From NCBI GenBank assembly GCA_903862425.1, contig CAIOYC010000006.1:1-64000 (forward strand): a stretch of 64,000 nucleotides of DNA, in the 5' to 3' direction. Numbering within the stretch: position 1 is the first letter of the stretch; each line of letters begins with the position of its first letter. The notes under the pieces are model-generated. The model saw only the letters and a program-made list of their open reading frames with translations, ran no database searches and had not been told where the DNA came from. The translations under genes were made by a program, and so were the position numbers. Positions 18,713 to 30,129 of the stretch are shown here, piece by piece. The stretch comes from an uncultured Caulobacterales bacterium (GTDB taxonomy: Bacteria; Pseudomonadota; Alphaproteobacteria; Caulobacterales; Caulobacteraceae).

Positions 18713-18827
18713 CGTCATCCCGGCCGGAGCGCAAGGTGCGCAGAGCCGGGACTTCGTCGACGCCAAGTTGAAGAGAACTGGGTTCCCGGGTCGGCCTGAC
18801 GGCCGCCCGGGATGACGACCAGTCGGT
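18713..18827. repeat. REP-like palindromic element between ahpC and ahpD
   Basis: A 115-bp element bounded by perfect 11-bp inverted ends, CGTCATCCCGG (18713-18723) and CCGGGATGACG (18817-18827). Inside are two further hairpins: CCCGGC...GCCGGG on the left and a CCCGGG/CGGCC...GGCCG/CCCGGG stem on the right. The gene-to-gene spacing is filled almost exactly. This resembles intergenic REP/BIME-type repeats. Only one copy is present in the window, so its repetitive nature is inferred from structure. Confidence 0.6.
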
Positions 18828-18828
18828 G

Positions 18829-19386
18829 TCAGGCCGCCTTCAGCGTCTCGCCGCCGACAGCGCGGTTGCAGGGGCACAGTTCATCAGTCTGCAGCGCATC
18901 GACCACGCGGAGCGTGTCGGCGGGGGCGCGGCCCACATTCAGGTTGGTGACATAGACGTGCTGGATCACGTTGTGCGGATCGACCACGAAGGTGGCGCGC
19001 AGGGCCACGCCCTCTTCTTCGTTCAGGACGCCCAGCGCACGAGCCAGCTTTCCCGAGTTGTCGGCGAACTGCCAGATCGGCAGCTTGTCGAGATCCGGAT
19101 GGTCCCGGCGCCAGCCGAGCTTGGAGTGCTCGTTGTCGGTCGAACCGCCCAGCACCACGGTGTCGCGGTCGGCGAAGTCTTTGTTCAGACGGGCGAATTC
19201 GGCGATTTCGGTCGGGCAGACAAAGGTGAAGTCCTTCGGGTAGAAGAAGATGACCTTCCACTTGCCGGGGAAGCTTTCCTTGGTGACCGTTTCGAACGCG
19301 CTTTCACCGTTCTCTTCGTGGCGGTTGAAGCCGGGCTTCACGCCTACGACCTTGAAGTCGGGGAAGGTTTCGCCAACGCCGAGCAT
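18829..19386 (-). CDS. ahpC: Alkyl hydroperoxide reductase subunit C (peroxiredoxin)
   Basis: 185 aa. The peroxidatic Cys57 is in FTFVCPTE. The C-terminus has ELCPCNRAVGG (Cys171 and Cys173) as resolving-cysteine candidates, as in AhpD-coupled AhpC proteins. ATG 19386 is preceded by AGGAGATA; the frame runs on upstream but has no homology-like sequence there. Divergent from katG, with an OxyR-like box in between; ahpD follows. Confidence 0.95.
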   Translation of the reverse strand: MLGVGETFPDFKVVGVKPGFNRHEENGESAFETVTKESFPGKWKVIFFYPKDFTFVCPTEIAEFARLNKDFADRDTVVLGGSTDNEHSKLGWRRDHPDLDKLPIWQFADNSGKLARALGVLNEEEGVALRATFVVDPHNVIQHVYVTNLNVGRAPADTLRVVDALQTDELCPCNRAVGGETLKAA

Positions 19387-19463
19387 GGGTATCTCCTGTA
19401 GAATGGGGTGCGGCAGGCGGCCGCATGCGAGCGTCAGATAGGACCGCCAGGTCGCCAGTTCAA

Positions 19464-21871
<2,408 letters not shown>

Positions 21872-21947
21872 TCGAGCAGCGCGGGTCGGGTTATCCCGGC
21901 CCGCGCCAGCAATTACCTAAATCCACCCAATGGATTTTACTTATGGA

Positions 21948-21962
21948 ATAGAGCGTCCCTAT
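21948..21962. promoter_or_regulatory. Perfect OxyR half-site before oxyR
   Basis: ATAG (21948-21951), seven bases, CTAT (21959-21962): an exact match to one OxyR half-site, ending 9 bases before the oxyR start codon. The adjoining upstream half is poor. Binding here would occlude oxyR translation initiation or transcription and so suggests autoregulation. Confidence 0.5.
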
Positions 21963-21971
21963 ATTAGGGCC

Positions 21972-22862
21972 ATGCTCCCCACCCTGCGCCAACTGCAATA
22001 TCTGAAGCTCCTGGCCGAACACGGCTCCTTCTCCAAGGCGGCGGATGCGGCGCATGTGACCCAACCCACGCTGTCGGCCGGGATTCAGGAGCTGGAACGG
22101 ACCTTGGGCGCCCCGGTGGTGGATCGGGCGCGCACGGGCGTGATCCTGACCCCCGTGGGCGAGGAGGCGGTGACAAGGGCGCAGGACGTGCTGGCGCGGG
22201 CGGAGGACCTGGTACAGGCGGCGCGGTCGGCCGGCCGGCCACTCTCCGGGCGTTTCCGGCTCGGCGTCATCCCCACCATCGCCCCCTTCATGCTGCCCAA
22301 GGCCCTGCCGGTGCTGCGCAAGGACTTTCCCGAACTGAGGCTATTTCTGCGCGAGGACCTGACCGGCAAGCTGGTGACCCTGCTCAAGGCTGGCTCCCTC
22401 GACGCCGCCCTGATCGCTCTGCCCTACGACATGACGGGCATCCAGACGGCCGAGGTGGGACAGGACGAACTTCTGGCCGCCGCCCCCGTCAACCACCCGC
22501 TCACCGCCGCGGCCAGCATCTCACCGCAGGATCTGGCCGCCGAGGAGCTCATCCTGCTGGAAGACGGACACTGCCTGCGCGACCAAGCGCTCGGCGCCTG
22601 CGGGATCGACGGCCGCTCCGATGTAGGGGAGGCCGGCTTCGCGGCCACCTCGTTGGCTACCTTGGTGCAGATGGTGGGGTCGGGCCTCGGTGTATCGCTC
22701 CTGCCCGCCATGGCGGTGGAGGCCGGCCTGACCGACGATGCACCCGTAGCCGTGCGACCCTTGGTCGGCGGCGCGCGGCGTGAAGTGGCGGTGGCATGGC
22801 GCGCCGGCTCCAGTCGAGGGGCCGAGGCGCGCCTGCTGGCCGACACGCTGCGCACGCTGTAA
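21972..22862 (+). CDS. oxyR: Hydrogen peroxide-sensing LysR-type regulator OxyR
   Basis: 296 aa. The winged-helix LysR DNA-binding domain is at residues 1-60 (LRQLQYLKLLAEHGSFSKAA, then the recognition helix TQPTLSAGI). The effector domain contains LLEDGHCLRDQALGAC with Cys201 and Cys210, nine residues apart exactly as Cys199/Cys208 of E. coli OxyR, and the GHCLRDQ motif is diagnostic. Start 21972 gives the standard length. It sits downstream of katG and near ahpC, its expected targets. Confidence 0.95.
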   Translation: MLPTLRQLQYLKLLAEHGSFSKAADAAHVTQPTLSAGIQELERTLGAPVVDRARTGVILTPVGEEAVTRAQDVLARAEDLVQAARSAGRPLSGRFRLGVIPTIAPFMLPKALPVLRKDFPELRLFLREDLTGKLVTLLKAGSLDAALIALPYDMTGIQTAEVGQDELLAAAPVNHPLTAAASISPQDLAAEELILLEDGHCLRDQALGACGIDGRSDVGEAGFAATSLATLVQMVGSGLGVSLLPAMAVEAGLTDDAPVAVRPLVGGARREVAVAWRAGSSRGAEARLLADTLRTL

Positions 22863-22899
22863 GTCGCTGCGAACGACATCGCCGGTCGCGGACGGTCAG

Positions 22900-23013
22900 T
22901 CAGGTTCCGAAGGCGGCCTTGAGCCTGCCGGCGGCACAATCTTCCGCCGCCTTGGCGTTGGCGACCAGCCTGCCCGTGCCGAAGAACTCGCGCGTCGCGC
23001 CCAGGGTATTCCT
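22900..23013 (-). pseudogene. Degenerate C-terminal gene remnant
   Basis: On the minus strand a coding-like stretch of about 37 residues ends FGTGRLVANAKAAEDCAAGR then LKAAFGT and a stop, but it is preceded by an in-frame stop and has no start. A neighbouring frame upstream (to about 23094) also reads protein-like, suggesting a frameshifted or deleted gene. The parent family is not recognised. Weak evidence: composition only. Confidence 0.3.
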
Positions 23014-23094
23014 TCACATCAACCTGGTCGCCTGGCGCCTGCAGCCTGCATCTTTGATCGACCGCCACCCACAGATCCTGCCCCAGCGCAGGCT

Positions 23095-24327
23095 CTAGAG
23101 CGCCAGGCTGTCGGCCTCCTGCGTCAGGCGGTCGGCAGTCTTGAAGTCGCGGCGGCGAAAGGCGGCGGCGGAGGCCTTGCGCAGCAGGATGTTGGCGGCC
23201 CGCGGCTGACGACGACGCAGCTTTGCGGCCCAGTTCTCGGCTTCGTCGGTGGTGACGTTCACGTCCTGCTCGCGCGCCTCGATCATCTGCGCCGCCTCGG
23301 GTAGGGCGGGCCAATCCATCAGCAGGCGCAGTCCGGTGCGGAAACCCGGATAGCGAGCGGCATAGGCGAAGGCGCGCTGCTCGGCCTCCACGTCGTCGAA
23401 GTCCGCCAGCCGCGCGGTAAAGTCGCGTAGCCGGTCTACGGAAAGGGTGCGCTCGAACGCCGCCCACCGCGCCGCCTGCGCAGCCTGTGCATCGCCGGAC
23501 CGATCGAGATAGGCGATCCAGGTGCTCTCCCAGTCGAAATCCACTCCGGTCGGCGACTGTTCGGCGGCGCGGAGCAGGTCGCCGGCCTCCTCGACCCGCT
23601 CCGCCGTCAGCAGGCGCTGGGCCGCCTCCGCCGCGTTGGCCGGTGCGCGCAGAGCGCTCGCGCTGTAGGTGGCCATGAAGGCGTCCACGTCGCCCGCCGC
23701 ATCGGCCATGTGGCGAAGATGAGGGATGAGACCAGCGACGTTCAACGCTTGTTCCTGCAGCAGGGGCAGGGTCTTCGCCGCCAGTCCTGCCGGCGCCTTG
23801 GCCAGCACAAGCGGTGTCCAGTCGTTCCAGCAGCGCGGATAGGCGGCGATCGCTTCGGCGAGGTCGCGGGCGGCCACGGCGGGCGCCACAGTGCCGATCA
23901 GTCCGCCGATGTCGGTCGCCGCACGGCCCAGTACAACAGCGAGTTCGTCATCGCGCTTCACCCGCGTCGCGAGACGGCGTGCAGTAGCCATAAAGCGCCA
24001 CAGCCGCTCCAGCGCTGCGGCCGCGTCGAGCGGCGCCATGCGCTCGGTGATCAGCCCGCGCAGGCCGTCCAGCTCCCGCAGGAAAGTAGCCCGCGTGCGC
24101 CAGGACACCTTGCCGGCGCTGGTCTCCAGCGAGACGAGACGTTTGTCGATCTCGGGCGCCAGGTGCTCGGCCCCCTGGTCGGCGGCGAGTTCCATCCTGA
24201 GCCGCCGCTTCAACTCCGGTCGGCTCGCCGTGATCTCGATCAGCAGTTCGGCGAGCCGTTCGGAGCCCAGCCGCTGCAGGTTCTCGGCGCTGACGCGCTT
24301 CAGGCTGGCGGCGGTTGCGCGCTTCAT
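23095..24327 (-). CDS. Hypothetical alpha-helical protein (DUF6880-like)
   Basis: 410 aa, almost entirely predicted helix, rich in Ala, Leu and Arg, with no signal peptide or membrane segment. The repeat-like second half (residues 230-400) suggests a TPR/HEAT-like solenoid. It may belong to the DUF6880 family, from recall only. The ATG at 24327 lies 4 bases after the stop of the upstream poxB-like gene, so the two are probably co-transcribed. Function unknown. Confidence 0.65.
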   Translation of the reverse strand: MKRATAASLKRVSAENLQRLGSERLAELLIEITASRPELKRRLRMELAADQGAEHLAPEIDKRLVSLETSAGKVSWRTRATFLRELDGLRGLITERMAPLDAAAALERLWRFMATARRLATRVKRDDELAVVLGRAATDIGGLIGTVAPAVAARDLAEAIAAYPRCWNDWTPLVLAKAPAGLAAKTLPLLQEQALNVAGLIPHLRHMADAAGDVDAFMATYSASALRAPANAAEAAQRLLTAERVEEAGDLLRAAEQSPTGVDFDWESTWIAYLDRSGDAQAAQAARWAAFERTLSVDRLRDFTARLADFDDVEAEQRAFAYAARYPGFRTGLRLLMDWPALPEAAQMIEAREQDVNVTTDEAENWAAKLRRRQPRAANILLRKASAAAFRRRDFKTADRLTQEADSLAL

Positions 24328-24331
24328 CGGC

Positions 24332-26017
24332 TTAGGTGTGGAAGAGTTCTCGCGCCTTTCCAATCCCGAACTTCCACACCTGCGCCGGCTCGATGTGCGG
24401 CATAGCCGGAAGCTCAGCCGGATCGACGGCGACATCGACCACCACGGGCCCAGGTGTGACCAGGGCGCGGGCAATAGTGTCCTTGAGGTCGGCGGGCTTG
24501 GTCACACGAAAGCCGGTCCCGCCGCAGGCCTCGGCGAACATGGCGAAGTCGGGGTTCTTGAACTTCACCCCGTCGAAAGCCGGCAGGCCCGCCTCCTCCA
24601 TTTCGAGGTGCACCAGCCCCCAACCGCCGTTGTTAAAGATGATGCACTTGATGGGCAGGCCGTGCTGAGTGGCGGTAAAGAACTCCTGCATCAACATGGC
24701 GAAACCGCCGTCGCCGCACATGGCGATCACCTGCCGGTTCGGATCCAGCGCCTGGATGCCGATGGCCTGGCCGAGGGCCGTGCCCACCGCCGCGTTGTTG
24801 AACGAACCGGTGATCGGCTGGCGACCGTTGGGCCGCAGCCAGTTGGCGGTCCAGAGCGTCACCTCGCCGGTATCGACCACGAAGACAGCGTCGGAATTGG
24901 CCACGTCGCTCACCGTCCGAGCCAGCGCCTGAGGGTGGATGCGGTCGGCGCTGCGGCCGATGTCCGCCTTCTCGTCGAGCATGTCCTGCCAGCCCGCCCA
25001 GGTCTTCCGGGTCTTGGTCAGGAAGCCATCCTCCAACTTGAGGCCGACCCTCGCGATCAGGCCCTCGACGGCGGGGCGGGCGGACCCGACCAAGGCCTGG
25101 GCGACGGGCAGCCGGCGGCCGATGGCAAAACCGCGCTCGTCGATCTGGATCACCTTGGCCTTCTGCGGGAGGAACTCAGTATAGGGGTAGTCGCTGCCGA
25201 CCATCACCAGCACGTCGCAGCCGCGCACGGCGTCGAACCCCGCCTTCGACCCGATCAGGCCCAGCCCGCCGACCACACGCGGATCGTCGAACGCAAACAG
25301 GTCGAGGGCGCGGAAGGTGTGGACAACCGGCGCTTTCAGCTTGTCGGCCAGGGCGAGGATCTCGCTCGCCGCACCATGTCCGCCATAGCCGACAAACAGG
25401 GTGACGGATTTGGCTCCGTCGATCAGCGCCGCGGCGGCGTCAAGGTCGGCCGCGGCAGGGATGATCTCTGGCGGCTGTCGCAGAGTCGCCGGGCTCAGCA
25501 CAGAGCTGGCCTTGGTCTTGGCCGCGAACACGTCCTGCGGAATATTCAACAGGGCCACGCCGCGGCGGGCGTAAGCGGTGGCGATGGCCTCGTGGATCTG
25601 ACCGGCGGCGGCTTCGGGACTGGTGATCGAGGCGGCATAAACCGAGGCGTCGCGGAAGGCCTGCACGTGGTCGGCCCATTGCAGGTAGTCGATCCCGCTT
25701 TTGCCGGTCGGTACGTCGCCGGAGATGGCCAGCACCGGCGCGTGGTCGTGGGCCGCCTCGTAAAGCCCAGCGAGCAGGTGGGTCGCGCCCGGTCCCGTAG
25801 TGCCAGCGCAGACGCCCAGCCGTCCGGTCAACTTGGCCTGCCCCGATGCCGCGAGGGCTGCGCCCTCCTCGTGCCGAACGCCCAGCCACTTGACCCGGTC
25901 GTCCTTGCGGATGGCGTCGGTGAAGGCGTTGAGCGCGTCTCCCACCACACCGAACACCTGATTGGCGCCCACCTCAGCCAGGGTTGAGGTCAGCAATTCG
26001 CCCACGGTCTGCGACAT
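24332..26017 (-). CDS. poxB: Thiamine pyrophosphate enzyme, pyruvate oxidase/dehydrogenase PoxB-like
   Basis: 561 aa three-domain ThDP enzyme. The N-terminal domain has VFGVVGDALNAF and the activating Glu in GVRHEEGAALAA (about residue 50); the central FAD-type domain follows; the C-terminal ThDP motif is GDGGFAML...NNGGWG (GDG...NN, about 450-480). The pattern fits quinone-dependent pyruvate dehydrogenase, which makes acetate and CO2. The C-terminal membrane-binding helix of E. coli PoxB is not obvious. Acetolactate synthase-like alternatives are less likely. Confidence 0.85.
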   Translation of the reverse strand: MSQTVGELLTSTLAEVGANQVFGVVGDALNAFTDAIRKDDRVKWLGVRHEEGAALAASGQAKLTGRLGVCAGTTGPGATHLLAGLYEAAHDHAPVLAISGDVPTGKSGIDYLQWADHVQAFRDASVYAASITSPEAAAGQIHEAIATAYARRGVALLNIPQDVFAAKTKASSVLSPATLRQPPEIIPAAADLDAAAALIDGAKSVTLFVGYGGHGAASEILALADKLKAPVVHTFRALDLFAFDDPRVVGGLGLIGSKAGFDAVRGCDVLVMVGSDYPYTEFLPQKAKVIQIDERGFAIGRRLPVAQALVGSARPAVEGLIARVGLKLEDGFLTKTRKTWAGWQDMLDEKADIGRSADRIHPQALARTVSDVANSDAVFVVDTGEVTLWTANWLRPNGRQPITGSFNNAAVGTALGQAIGIQALDPNRQVIAMCGDGGFAMLMQEFFTATQHGLPIKCIIFNNGGWGLVHLEMEEAGLPAFDGVKFKNPDFAMFAEACGGTGFRVTKPADLKDTIARALVTPGPVVVDVAVDPAELPAMPHIEPAQVWKFGIGKARELFHT

Positions 26018-26216
26018 GGATATATCCTCGGCCTTCGGTTTGTTCGCAAACGCGAGAAAGTCCGGGTCGGTCCGCCGTCGACGCTGGTTTTGTTGCTTGA
26101 CGCAGGGCTGGAGAGTGTGAGCCCGTCCGCCGACGCTCGCTTCGGTCCTATTGGCGGCGACGAAAATCCCAACCTTCGGCCACCGTCACCTGATCACTTC
26201 GTAGGGAAATCAGCGG

Positions 26217-27932
26217 TCAGGCGTGCATCAGGGCGCGGGCGGCGGCGCGGGCGGCTTCGGTGATCTCGGCGCCGGAGAGCATGCGGGCGATCTCCTCCTC
26301 CCGCGCGGCAGGGTCCAGCGTCTCGATGGAGGTGGCGGCCACCTCGCCCCCAATTCCTCTTACCTGGGCGTTCTTCGACACCCGCCAGTGGGCGTCGGCG
26401 CGGGCGGCGACCTGGGGACTATGGGTGACGAGGATCACCTGGCCGGTTTCGGCCAGCCGCTTCAGGCGCGAGCCCACCGCATCGGCCACGGCCCCGCCGA
26501 CACCCTGGTCCACCTCGTCGAACACCATGGTGGGACCAAAGCCATCCCCCCCGCGCCGGGCCAGCACCACCTTGAGCGCCAGGGCGAAGCGGGCCAGTTC
26601 GCCGCCCGAGGCGATCTGGTCGAGGGGACCGAAAGGCGCGCCGGGATTGGTGGCGATCTCGAAGGCGACCCGGTCGGCGCCCTGCGGACCCGGCTTGTCG
26701 GCAGGCTCCACCGCCACACGGAAGCGCGCCTTGTCGAGCTTTAGCGGACCAAGCTCAGCCATCACCGAGGTCGCCAGGGCGTCGCCGGCGGCGCGGCGCA
26801 CGGCGGAGAGGCGGGCGGCGGCGGCGGTATAGGCGGCCTCGGCGTCCGCAGCCGCGCGGACCGCCGCGGCGACGTCGGCCTCCAGGTTCTCCGCCGCGCG
26901 CAGGGCCTCGCCGAAGGCGGCGCGGGCGGCGGGCAGCTCTTCCACGGTGAGGTTCAGCTTGCGGGCGGCGGCGCGCAGGGCGAACAGCCGTTCCTCGGTC
27001 TTGTCGAGTTGGTCCGGCTCGAAGTCGAAGGCGTCTGCGGCGGCGTCGATGGCGGCCTGGGCCTCGGTGAGTTCGGTCAGGGCCCGGTCGGTCGCCTCGG
27101 CCGCGGCGGCCAGGCGTTTCACCACGGTGTTGTCGGCTGCGGCGCCCGCCGCCACCGCACGTTCCCGTGCCCGCTCCAGCGCGCGGGCGGCGGAGGCGAG
27201 GCGGCCGACGGCGTTGTCGCCGCCAAGCCCCTCGCGCGCGTCGGTGATGTCGGCCAGGGCCTTTTCCGCCGCGCCGAGCAGGGCGCGCTCCTCGGCCAAG
27301 GTGGCTTCCTCGCCCGCGCGCGGGTCCAGCCGGTCGAGTTCGGCGAGGCGCAGCGCCGCCTCCTCCCGCTCCTCTTCGGCGCGGCCGGCGCGAACCCGCA
27401 AGGCCTCGGCTGCCTCGCGGGCGATGCGCAGGGCGTCCCACGCCTGGGCGACGTCGGTCAGCGCCACGGGCTCGCCGGCGAAGGCGTCGAGTTGGCCGCG
27501 ATGGGTGCGCGGGTCCAGCAGGCCTACCGTCTCGTGTTGGCCGTGCACTTCGATCAGCATGACGCCGAGGTCGCGCAGCACACCCACGCTGGTGGCGGAG
27601 TCGTTGATGAAGGCGCGGCTGCGCCCGTCGGCCGAGACCTGGCGGCGCAGAACGAGGTCCTCGCCCGGATCGGCGGGCAGGCCCCTCGTCTCCAGGTATG
27701 CGAAGGCGGGATGGCCGGGCTTGAGGGCGAATGATGCGGTGGCCGTAGCCTGCGGCGCCCCGCGCCTCACCAGGCCCGCATCGGCGCGCTGACCGAGGGT
27801 AAGGCCGAGGGCGTCGAGCACAATCGACTTGCCCGCCCCGGTCTCGCCGGTAAGGGCCGTCATGCCGGGCGCCACGTCGAGGGACAGGGCCTCGATCAGC
27901 ACCACGTCCTTGATGGAAAGACCGATCAGCAT
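26217..27932 (-). CDS. recN: DNA repair protein RecN
   Basis: 571 aa SMC-like ATPase for double-strand-break repair. Walker A GETGAGKS is at residues 29-36, a long coiled coil rich in Ala, Glu and Arg lies from about 150 to 370, and the ABC signature ASGGELARFALALK and Walker B MVFDEVDQGVGG are in the C-terminal part. Length is normal. Downstream of bamD on the same strand, a conserved alphaproteobacterial order (lpxC-bamD-recN). Confidence 0.95.
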   Translation of the reverse strand: MLIGLSIKDVVLIEALSLDVAPGMTALTGETGAGKSIVLDALGLTLGQRADAGLVRRGAPQATATASFALKPGHPAFAYLETRGLPADPGEDLVLRRQVSADGRSRAFINDSATSVGVLRDLGVMLIEVHGQHETVGLLDPRTHRGQLDAFAGEPVALTDVAQAWDALRIAREAAEALRVRAGRAEEEREEAALRLAELDRLDPRAGEEATLAEERALLGAAEKALADITDAREGLGGDNAVGRLASAARALERARERAVAAGAAADNTVVKRLAAAAEATDRALTELTEAQAAIDAAADAFDFEPDQLDKTEERLFALRAAARKLNLTVEELPAARAAFGEALRAAENLEADVAAAVRAAADAEAAYTAAAARLSAVRRAAGDALATSVMAELGPLKLDKARFRVAVEPADKPGPQGADRVAFEIATNPGAPFGPLDQIASGGELARFALALKVVLARRGGDGFGPTMVFDEVDQGVGGAVADAVGSRLKRLAETGQVILVTHSPQVAARADAHWRVSKNAQVRGIGGEVAATSIETLDPAAREEEIARMLSGAEITEAARAAARALMHA

Positions 27933-27995
27933 CGGCCCCTCATATCACGGGGAATCGCGCCGGCTCCACGCTCAATCGACGCGGATGTTCCGGTT

Positions 27996-28898
27996 TTACC
28001 CCTGCTTGCCGAAGCCGAGACGCGTCATCTGGGTGCGCTTCTTCTCGATCGGCACGGTGGCCGGCTTCAGGCCCTTGGCGGTCAGCAGGTTATAGGCCTC
28101 CTGATACCAGCGGTCGCCGGGGAAGTTGTAACCCAGCACCGCCCCATCCTTGGTAGCCTCGTCGCGAAGACCGAGGGTGAGGTTGGCCTCGATCAGCCGA
28201 TAGAGCGCCTCGGGTGTATGGCTGGTGGTCTGGTAACGGTCGAGCACCACGCGGAAACGCCCCATGGCGGCCAATGGGTTGCCCGAGCGCAGATAGTAGC
28301 GGCCGATGGCCATCTCCTTGCCGGCCAGTTGGTCCTGCACCAGGTCGATTTTCAGCTTGGAATCCAGCGCGTATTCCGACTGCGGGTAGCGCTTGATCAC
28401 CTCGCGCAGCGCTACCTGGGCCTGCTCGGTCGCCGCCTGGTCGCGGCCTACGTCCGAGATTTCCTCGAAATAGCAGACCGCCTTCAGATAATAGGCATAT
28501 GAGGTGGACGGATTGCCGGGATAGAGCGAGATGAACCGATCAGCGGCCGCAATGGCGTCTTCGTAGTTATTGGCCTGATAGTAGGCGAAGGCTTCCATAA
28601 GGATCGCCCGGCGCGACCATTCCGAATAGGGATGCTGACGCTCAACCTCGTCGAAATAGCGCAGGGCTTCGGACCATTCCCGGGTGTCCAGCCGCTGGGC
28701 GCCCGTAGCGTAGAGCAGCTCCACCGGGCGCTCCTGATAGGCCACCTCGGGCTTCTTCGCCTTGCCGGCGCAGGCCGAAAGGGCGAGCGCGGCCACGCCG
28801 CACAGGACGAGCACGGTCGATGAACGACGACGGAGAAGAGGCCAAGTCGACAAACGCAGATCCTTGAAATCGGCCGAACGGTTCACCGTCCGCACCAC
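27996..28898 (-). CDS. bamD: Outer membrane assembly lipoprotein BamD
   Basis: 300 aa TPR lipoprotein of the BAM complex that inserts beta-barrel proteins in the outer membrane. The signal peptide ends in LALSAC (lipobox). TPR helices follow, with the YxxA.ryF.e...hPyS pattern (EALRYFDEVERQHPYSEWS). The start is uncertain: a GTG at 28898 is used, but a TTG at 28853 has AAGGA 6-7 bases upstream and gives a tighter signal peptide. recN follows and lpxC precedes. Confidence 0.9.
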   Translation of the reverse strand: MVRTVNRSADFKDLRLSTWPLLRRRSSTVLVLCGVAALALSACAGKAKKPEVAYQERPVELLYATGAQRLDTREWSEALRYFDEVERQHPYSEWSRRAILMEAFAYYQANNYEDAIAAADRFISLYPGNPSTSYAYYLKAVCYFEEISDVGRDQAATEQAQVALREVIKRYPQSEYALDSKLKIDLVQDQLAGKEMAIGRYYLRSGNPLAAMGRFRVVLDRYQTTSHTPEALYRLIEANLTLGLRDEATKDGAVLGYNFPGDRWYQEAYNLLTAKGLKPATVPIEKKRTQMTRLGFGKQG

Positions 28899-28920
28899 GC
28901 CCCAACGCCTTCTACACGAG

Positions 28921-28956
28921 CGCCGCGTCCACGCAAACGGACGCTTGGACGCGGCG
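28921..28956. terminator. Inverted repeat between lpxC and bamD
   Basis: CGCCGCGTCCA (28921-28931) and TGGACGCGGCG (28946-28956) form a perfect 11-bp stem with a 14-base loop, just after the lpxC stop. No T-run follows, so it may be a processing or pausing structure and not a full terminator. Confidence 0.45.
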
Positions 28957-28959
28957 TGG

Positions 28960-29874
28960 CTAGCCGACCTGATCCAGCAGGGCGACGTCGAGCAGGGGCG
29001 GACGCCAGCGCCAGGCGGAGGTTTGATCCAACACGGCGCGGCAGAGCTTGTTGTTCAGAGCGTGGCCGCCCTTGACGCTCTCGAACCGGCCGATGACAGG
29101 CGCGCCGAGGGTGTAGAGATCACCCACCGCGTCGAGCGCCTTGTGGCGCACGAACTCGCCCTCCATGCGCAGGCCTTCAGGGTTCAGGATCACGTCGCCG
29201 TCGAGACCGACCGCATTGTCGAGCGAGGCGCCCTTGCCGAGGCCCATGGCCTTCAGCGACTCGACCTCGTGAATGAAGCCGAAAGTGCGGGCGGCGGCCA
29301 GCTCGGCGCGGAAGCTGGCCTCGGTCACAGCCAGATCGACGCGCTGGGTGCCGATGGCGCGGCTGGCGTATTGCAACTCGAAAGCCACCTCGAACCCGTC
29401 GGCGGGCAGGAGCACAGCGGACTTGTCGCCGTCGCGCACCTCGATGCGCTCCAGGATTTCGATGAAACGGCGGGGTGCATCCTGCTCGCGCACACCGGCG
29501 CGATCGATGGCCTCGATGAAGGGCAGAGCCGAACCGTCCATGATCGGCGTCTCATCCCCATCGATCTCGACCACCGCGTTGTCTACGCCAAGAGCGGCAA
29601 ACGCGGCCATCAGGTGCTCGATGGTGGAGACGAACACGCCTGCGGCGTTCTTGATCTCCGTGTTGAGTTGGGTGCGCGCGACGCGATCGGCCAGGGCCGG
29701 AATGCGGTTGTCACGGTCGGTAACATCGGTTCGGACGAAGACGATACCGTGGTTGACGGCCGCGGGACGCAGAACCACACGCACCCGCTCGCCCGAATGC
29801 ACGCCGATACCGGAGAACACCGTGGACCCGGCAAGCGTGCGCTGACGCGCCATCGACCGATCAACCAGACTCAT
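28960..29874 (-). CDS. lpxC: UDP-3-O-acyl-N-acetylglucosamine deacetylase LpxC
   Basis: 304 aa zinc enzyme for the committed step of lipid A synthesis. It begins with QRTLAGSTVFSGIGVHSGE. The zinc ligands are the His in TIEHLMAA and the pair in FVRHKALDAVGDLY (HxxxD); the catalytic His is in GGHALNN. The ATG at 29874 has GAGAGGA upstream. In many alphaproteobacteria it lies after ftsZ; here the upstream 255 bases instead face a divergent hydrolase gene. Confidence 0.96.
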   Translation of the reverse strand: MSLVDRSMARQRTLAGSTVFSGIGVHSGERVRVVLRPAAVNHGIVFVRTDVTDRDNRIPALADRVARTQLNTEIKNAAGVFVSTIEHLMAAFAALGVDNAVVEIDGDETPIMDGSALPFIEAIDRAGVREQDAPRRFIEILERIEVRDGDKSAVLLPADGFEVAFELQYASRAIGTQRVDLAVTEASFRAELAAARTFGFIHEVESLKAMGLGKGASLDNAVGLDGDVILNPEGLRMEGEFVRHKALDAVGDLYTLGAPVIGRFESVKGGHALNNKLCRAVLDQTSAWRWRPPLLDVALLDQVG

Positions 29875-30129
29875 CTCAATCCTCTCGCAGGGGCGCGTTA
29901 CGCTGCGCCTCTTCTGCACGCTCGACCTTTGAGCCGACTGCCGCAATGCAGCAAGACAACTCGGGTTTCGGATTGTTTCGCGGAACCCTCGGGCGGAAAT
30001 GAGAAATCTCGTGACCGGTTTACTGCCAAGCCGAAACAAAGTCGTGCATTTAGGGAGACACGCGACGGTCGCGGCCACTTTGCATCGCCGACGCACCATC
30101 GCATGGTACCGGCGAGCGCGGAGCGACTG

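Noticed and set aside
22424-23467. A 347-codon minus-strand frame across oxyR and the gap beyond it
   Set aside because: Antisense to oxyR and out of frame with the remnant's better reading; Arg-rich shadow composition.
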